A DNA stretch of 15,455 nucleotides. Origin: Davidsoniella eucalypti (Eukaryota > Ascomycota > Sordariomycetes > Microascales > Ceratocystidaceae). This document shows positions 14,823-15,455 of this stretch, in pieces. A program made the position numbers and the translations under genes. Positions within the stretch are counted from its first letter, which is position 1. Each line of letters begins with the position of its first letter. Location: assembly GCA_004009845.1 (NCBI GenBank), contig RMBW01000283.1:1-15455 (forward strand), written 5' to 3'. The notes under the pieces are model-generated. The model worked only from the letters and a program-made list of their open reading frames with translations. It made no database searches and had not been told where the DNA came from.

Positions 14823-15455
14823 TTAGAAAACTCACGATCTTTCAGCATAACCAGGGAAAGCGTAAAGCATTTGGGACCATCTCTTTGAATTACGATAAGG
14901 CAGAGAGTTGAGATATTGTGCATTCAGGAACCCTGGGTATGGCAAAAGAAGGCAAATGGATTTTCCAGGACCACCAAAATTTCACACCGTCAACCATCAT
15001 TTTTTGCTAACAAGACCAGAGTCGTGACCTATATCCAAAAGGACATTGACTTCACAATAGAAAAGCCTCTCGACATCGCAAGCAGCGACATTCAATGCAT
15101 AAGACTTCATATCGACGCGCAACCATTATTGGTCAACCTCTACAACCATCCGACCCAGCCCTTTTACCGCACCCGCTTGTCCAGCAATGGCAGGTTGGGA
15201 ATTGGCATCATCGTCGGGGACTTCAACACTCATCATCCATGGTGGGTCTGTGAATGTGAGCAATCGCAGCATGCAGATGAAAGTCGTTGGTTGATGCAGA
15301 GAACAATGCTGACTTGGTAGTGATCCCGAGAATGCTCTGGTCAACAGAGGGACTTCTTCACCACCAGGTCGCAAAACTCAATCATCGATCTCGCCTTCCT
15401 CACTGGGCAGATGAAGCAAACGAAAACTAGTTGGACGTGTGAAGGTCTCCATGGT
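14819..15455 (+). pseudogene. LINE ORF2 endonuclease domain (frameshifted, cut by window edge)
   Basis: An apurinic-endonuclease-like domain that would nick target DNA to prime reverse transcription. The start is ATG at 14819, overlapping the ORF1 stop as ATGA. The first frame has 'FQHNQGKR' with the conserved Asn, and stops at 14909-14911. After a one-base shift the next frame carries 'CIQEPWVW' with the catalytic Glu, 'RVVTYIQKD', 'LLVNLYNHP' and 'IIVGDFNTHHPWW' with the Asp and Asn of the active site, and stops at 15318-15320. Two more frame changes follow before 'NSIIDLAFLTG' near the edge. The final His motif and the reverse transcriptase are not in the window. Confidence 0.8.

Larger units (their letters stand above)
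13267..15455 (+). mobile_element. Decayed Tad1-like non-LTR retrotransposon (LINE), 3' part off-window
   Basis: Contains a nucleic-acid-binding type ORF1 followed by the apurinic-like endonuclease region of ORF2, the standard order of fungal Tad1-group LINEs. The reverse transcriptase and 3' tail are beyond the right edge. The 5' limit is approximate: it is taken as the point where similarity of A-prime to element A ends (about 13266). About 225 bp of AT-richer, apparently non-coding sequence (13267-13491) precedes ORF1 and would be its 5' UTR, although a short piece of unrelated DNA cannot be excluded. At least five frame breaks in 2 kb show it is inactive. Confidence 0.8.

Overview
The window holds retrotransposons only; I see no host gene, tRNA, rRNA or CRISPR array. 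It looks like a repeat-rich stretch of a eukaryotic genome, most likely a filamentous ascomycete fungus. That assignment rests on Ty3/gypsy elements with fungal-type gag and pol, and on a non-LTR element whose ORF1 (GGGK motif followed by an 'MHG' domain) and ORF2 endonuclease ('QHN', 'IQEPW', 'GDFNTHHPWW') resemble the Tad1 group. It is inference from protein style, not from a search.

Layout. (1) 1-5517, minus strand: Ty3/gypsy element 'A', with 5' LTR (5339-5517), leader with a six-copy hairpin array, intact gag (3151-5082), frame-broken pol (protease, RT, RNase H, integrase) cut by the left window edge. (2) 5518-9919, minus strand: a different Ty3/gypsy element 'B', with 5' LTR (9742-9919), leader, gag with one frame break, and pol that stops at 5518 where A's LTR begins. 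(3) 9920-~13266, plus strand: 'A-prime', a close relative of A in opposite orientation, starting mid-gag exactly at the end of B's LTR and ending between RNase H and integrase. (4) ~13267-15455, plus strand: a decayed Tad1-like LINE (ORF1, then the endonuclease part of ORF2), cut by the right edge.

The simplest history is nested insertion: A-prime first, B into A-prime's gag in antisense, A into B's pol, and possibly the LINE into A-prime's pol.

The most interesting content is a set of RNA-level signals shared by two well-diverged elements. Each LTR pairs an 11-nt sequence near the expected 5' end of the mRNA with an 11-nt primer-binding site 2 nt beyond the LTR; the one base that differs between A and B is compensated in the partner, which points to Tf1-style self-priming. 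Each gag ends in GGATTTTTAG with pol in the -1 frame, followed after 3 nt by a 23-nt hairpin whose sequence differs between A and B but whose position and size are identical; this is a strong candidate -1 frameshift cassette. Both Gag proteins carry an extra N-terminal hydrophobic segment plus a conserved 'GWCYL-x-LFKR' domain that I do not recognise from standard Gag architecture. Element A also has six near-identical 5-bp stem hairpins directly after its primer-binding site, with all core variation confined to the loops.

Decay is mainly by single-base indels, several in C/G runs, rather than by dense C-to-T change. A and A-prime differ in blocks (about 14% versus about 1%), which suggests recombination between element lineages.
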